Origin: an uncultured cyanobacterium
GTDB taxonomy: Bacteria > Cyanobacteriota > Cyanobacteriia > PCC-6307 > Cyanobiaceae
DNA: 6,753 nt
Reading direction: 5' to 3'
Assembly (NCBI GenBank): GCA_903934745.1
Contig: CAIZOZ010000130.1
Span: 1-6,753 of the forward strand
Below the pieces are notes generated by a model, which was not told where the DNA came from, made no database searches, and was given only the letters and a program-made list of their open reading frames with translations. The translations under genes were made by a program, and so were the position numbers. Shown one piece after another: positions 5,755 to 6,753 of this stretch; the stretch's first letter is position 1; each line of letters opens with the position of its first letter.

Positions 5755-6234
5755 ATGCGCCGTCTTTTCGCCGTTCTTCTTTCCGCCTTCCTGCTTCTCG
5801 GCTTCGCCCCTGTGGCCCATGCCGAGATCGGCGGCCTGACCCCGTGTGCCGAAAGCGCCCGCTTCCAGCAGCGGGCTGCCGGCGCCACCACGGCCCAGGC
5901 CAAGGCTCGCTTCTCCATGTACAGCCAGGCCCTGTGCGGCACCGATGGCTTGCCCCACCTGATCGTTGACGGTCGCTGGAGCCACGCCGGTGACTTCATC
6001 ATTCCGGGCATCGCCTTCCTTTACATCGCTGGTTGCATCGGCTGGGCCGGCCGGGGCTATCTCCAGGCTGTGGCCGGCCGTAAGGACGCCACCATGCACG
6101 AGATCCAGATCGACCTACCTGTGGCCCTGAAGGCCACCCTTGCCGCCGCCACCTGGCCCCTGGCCGCCTTCAAGGAGTTCGGCACCGGCAAGCTCACTGA
6201 AGCCGATAGCAAGATCACCGTTTCGCCTCGCTGA
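5755..6234 (+). CDS. psaF: Photosystem I reaction centre subunit III, PsaF
   Basis: PsaF is the photosystem I subunit with a lumenal N-terminal domain and one main transmembrane helix. In algae and plants it docks plastocyanin or cytochrome c6. The 159-residue precursor has a signal peptide MRRLFAVLLSAFLLLGFAPV ending AHA at 21-23, so the mature protein should begin EIGGLTPC. Cys31 and Cys61 are the conserved lumenal disulphide pair. The sequence SRFQQR-like ARFQQRAA (36-43), LPHLIVDGRWSHAGDFIIPG (66-85) and a membrane helix about 79-99 match the family. A second hydrophobic stretch lies at 123-140. The ATG at 5755 gives the standard signal peptide. The frame is open far upstream only as antisense of tsaD. 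psaJ follows 93 bp later on the same strand, the usual psaFJ arrangement. Confidence 0.98.
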   Translation: MRRLFAVLLSAFLLLGFAPVAHAEIGGLTPCAESARFQQRAAGATTAQAKARFSMYSQALCGTDGLPHLIVDGRWSHAGDFIIPGIAFLYIAGCIGWAGRGYLQAVAGRKDATMHEIQIDLPVALKATLAAATWPLAAFKEFGTGKLTEADSKITVSPR

Positions 6235-6249
6235 ATCGGCTTCCCCGCC

Positions 6250-6279
6250 ACCGGTGCGCTTGGTTCCCAAGTCGCCGGT
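6250..6279 (+). promoter_or_regulatory. Intercistronic stem-loop between psaF and psaJ
   Basis: ACCGG (6250-6254) pairs with CCGGT (6275-6279). CTTGG (6259-6263) pairs with CCAAG (6267-6271) over a 3-nt loop, with a small internal loop between the stems. No T-tract follows, so it is unlikely to be a full terminator. It could stabilise psaF mRNA 3' ends or mark a processing point. That role is inference. Confidence 0.45.
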
Positions 6280-6327
6280 TCCAGGCAATCCGCGCCGCAT
6301 TGTCCTTAACGACCCACCCCCGTAGCC

Positions 6328-6444
6328 ATGAAGAAGTTCCTCACCACCGCGCCGGTCTTCGCCGCCATCTGGTTCACGATCACCGCCGGAATCATGATCG
6401 AGTTCAACCGTTTCTTCCCCGACCTGCTCTTCCACCCGCTCTGA
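6328..6444 (+). CDS. psaJ: Photosystem I reaction centre subunit IX, PsaJ
   Basis: PsaJ is a small hydrophobic photosystem I subunit that sits beside PsaF in the thylakoid membrane. The 38-residue product starts MKKFLTTAPVFAAIWFTITA, has one transmembrane helix (about 8-26) and ends NRFFPDLLFHPL, which is nearly the family consensus in both sequence and length. It lies 93 bp after psaF on the same strand and just before a strong intrinsic terminator, so psaF and psaJ are almost certainly co-transcribed. No clear Shine-Dalgarno precedes the ATG. Confidence 0.98.
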   Translation: MKKFLTTAPVFAAIWFTITAGIMIEFNRFFPDLLFHPL

Positions 6445-6482
6445 ATAGCCAGCACGCGTTGCAGACAGCACAGGTGCAGGCA

Positions 6483-6510
6483 GCGGTCCCTTCCGGGGCC
6501 GCTTTTTTTT
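6483..6510 (+). terminator. Rho-independent terminator of psaFJ
   Basis: An 8-bp stem, GCGGTCCC (6483-6490) with GGGGCCGC (6495-6502), closes a TTCC tetraloop; one pair is G-U in RNA. It is followed directly by eight T residues (6503-6510). It begins 38 bp after the psaJ stop. This is a textbook intrinsic terminator on the plus strand. Confidence 0.93.
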
Positions 6511-6511
6511 G

Positions 6512-6530
6512 GCTGCTCTCCCTGAGCAGC
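6512..6530. other. Second perfect hairpin directly after the psaFJ terminator
   Basis: GCTGCTC (6512-6518) pairs perfectly with GAGCAGC (6524-6530) over a 5-nt loop. It starts one base beyond the T-tract of the terminator. No T-tract follows it on either strand in the right place. It may be a backup structure for read-through RNA or for transcripts coming from the minus-strand gene at the right edge. Confidence 0.4.
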
Positions 6531-6697
6531 GGAGCCTGCCAAGCCTCTGGGCATCAGGATTGCAGCACGCCCTGGATTGCGGCACCAGAGGCAGCTGCCT
6601 GGTCCCTGGGGACGGCGGACGTGCTCGACCTGCTGGGGTGAGGAACCCAGCTTGGGGCGCGGCAAGCGTCGCTTCGGTACCTGATGAGCCCGCTCCC

Positions 6698-6753
6698 CTA
6701 AGCGGCAAGCCCGATCAGCTGCTCCAGCTGGGCCAGGGCCTGCTGCAGGTCCC
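6698..6753 (-). CDS. gmk: C-terminal end of a minus-strand gene, probably guanylate kinase
   Basis: Only the last 17 codons and a TAG stop (6700-6698) are in the window. They read DLQQALAQLEQLIGLAA, an amphipathic helix. It resembles the (D)(F/L)xxALxxLxxII end of the last helix in guanylate kinases (E. coli Gmk has DFDTALTDLKTII). From memory, gmk is a common neighbour of psaFJ in picocyanobacteria, which supports the call. Guanylate kinase phosphorylates GMP to GDP. The fragment is too short to be sure, and other helical C-termini could look alike. It converges on psaFJ. Confidence 0.55.
   Translation of the reverse strand, partial: DLQQALAQLEQLIGLAA

Noticed and set aside
6115..6708. A 197-codon minus-strand frame across the end of psaF and psaJ.
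   Set aside because: It has low-complexity Gly/Arg/Ala-rich sequence and is antisense to two well-identified genes.

Overview
The window is from a high-GC oxygenic cyanobacterium, most likely a picocyanobacterium of the Synechococcus/Cyanobium type. The evidence is photosystem I subunits PsaF and PsaJ, a one-helix high-light-inducible protein, a cyanobacterial PilT-like ATPase, strong GC preference at third codon positions and two copies of the cyanobacterial HIP1 octamer. The genus assignment is inference.

Left part (1-1566). The 5' part of ychF (minus strand, runs off the left edge) diverges from a membrane-fusion/periplasmic adaptor gene of the HlyD/MacA/RND class. The two ATG codons overlap in the tetranucleotide CATG. 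The adaptor gene has no transporter gene beside it here and converges on the next gene.

Middle (1567-4135). A UDP-N-acetylglucosamine 2-epimerase gene (wecB-like, minus strand) diverges from a PilT-family secretion/retraction ATPase gene (plus strand). The epimerase supplies UDP-ManNAc for surface polysaccharide and the ATPase would power type IV pili. Both relate to the cell surface, but nothing shows that they act together. Past pilT lies a short convergent spacer made almost wholly of four tandem 18-bp units.

Right part (4136-6753). A 56-residue HLI protein gene, too short for many gene finders, lies on the minus strand downstream of tsaD (the t6A tRNA modification enzyme). A 314-bp spacer between them carries seven tandem 15/16-bp units and a 7-bp inverted repeat. 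tsaD diverges from psaF-psaJ, which form a photosystem I operon with an intercistronic hairpin and a clear intrinsic terminator. The last 56 bp hold the C-terminal end of a minus-strand gene, probably guanylate kinase (gmk).

I found no convincing new multi-gene system. The most unusual feature is that the hli gene is bracketed by two tandem-repeat arrays whose units look distantly related. Other points are the overlapping divergent starts and a divergent C-terminal motif in the PilT-like ATPase.
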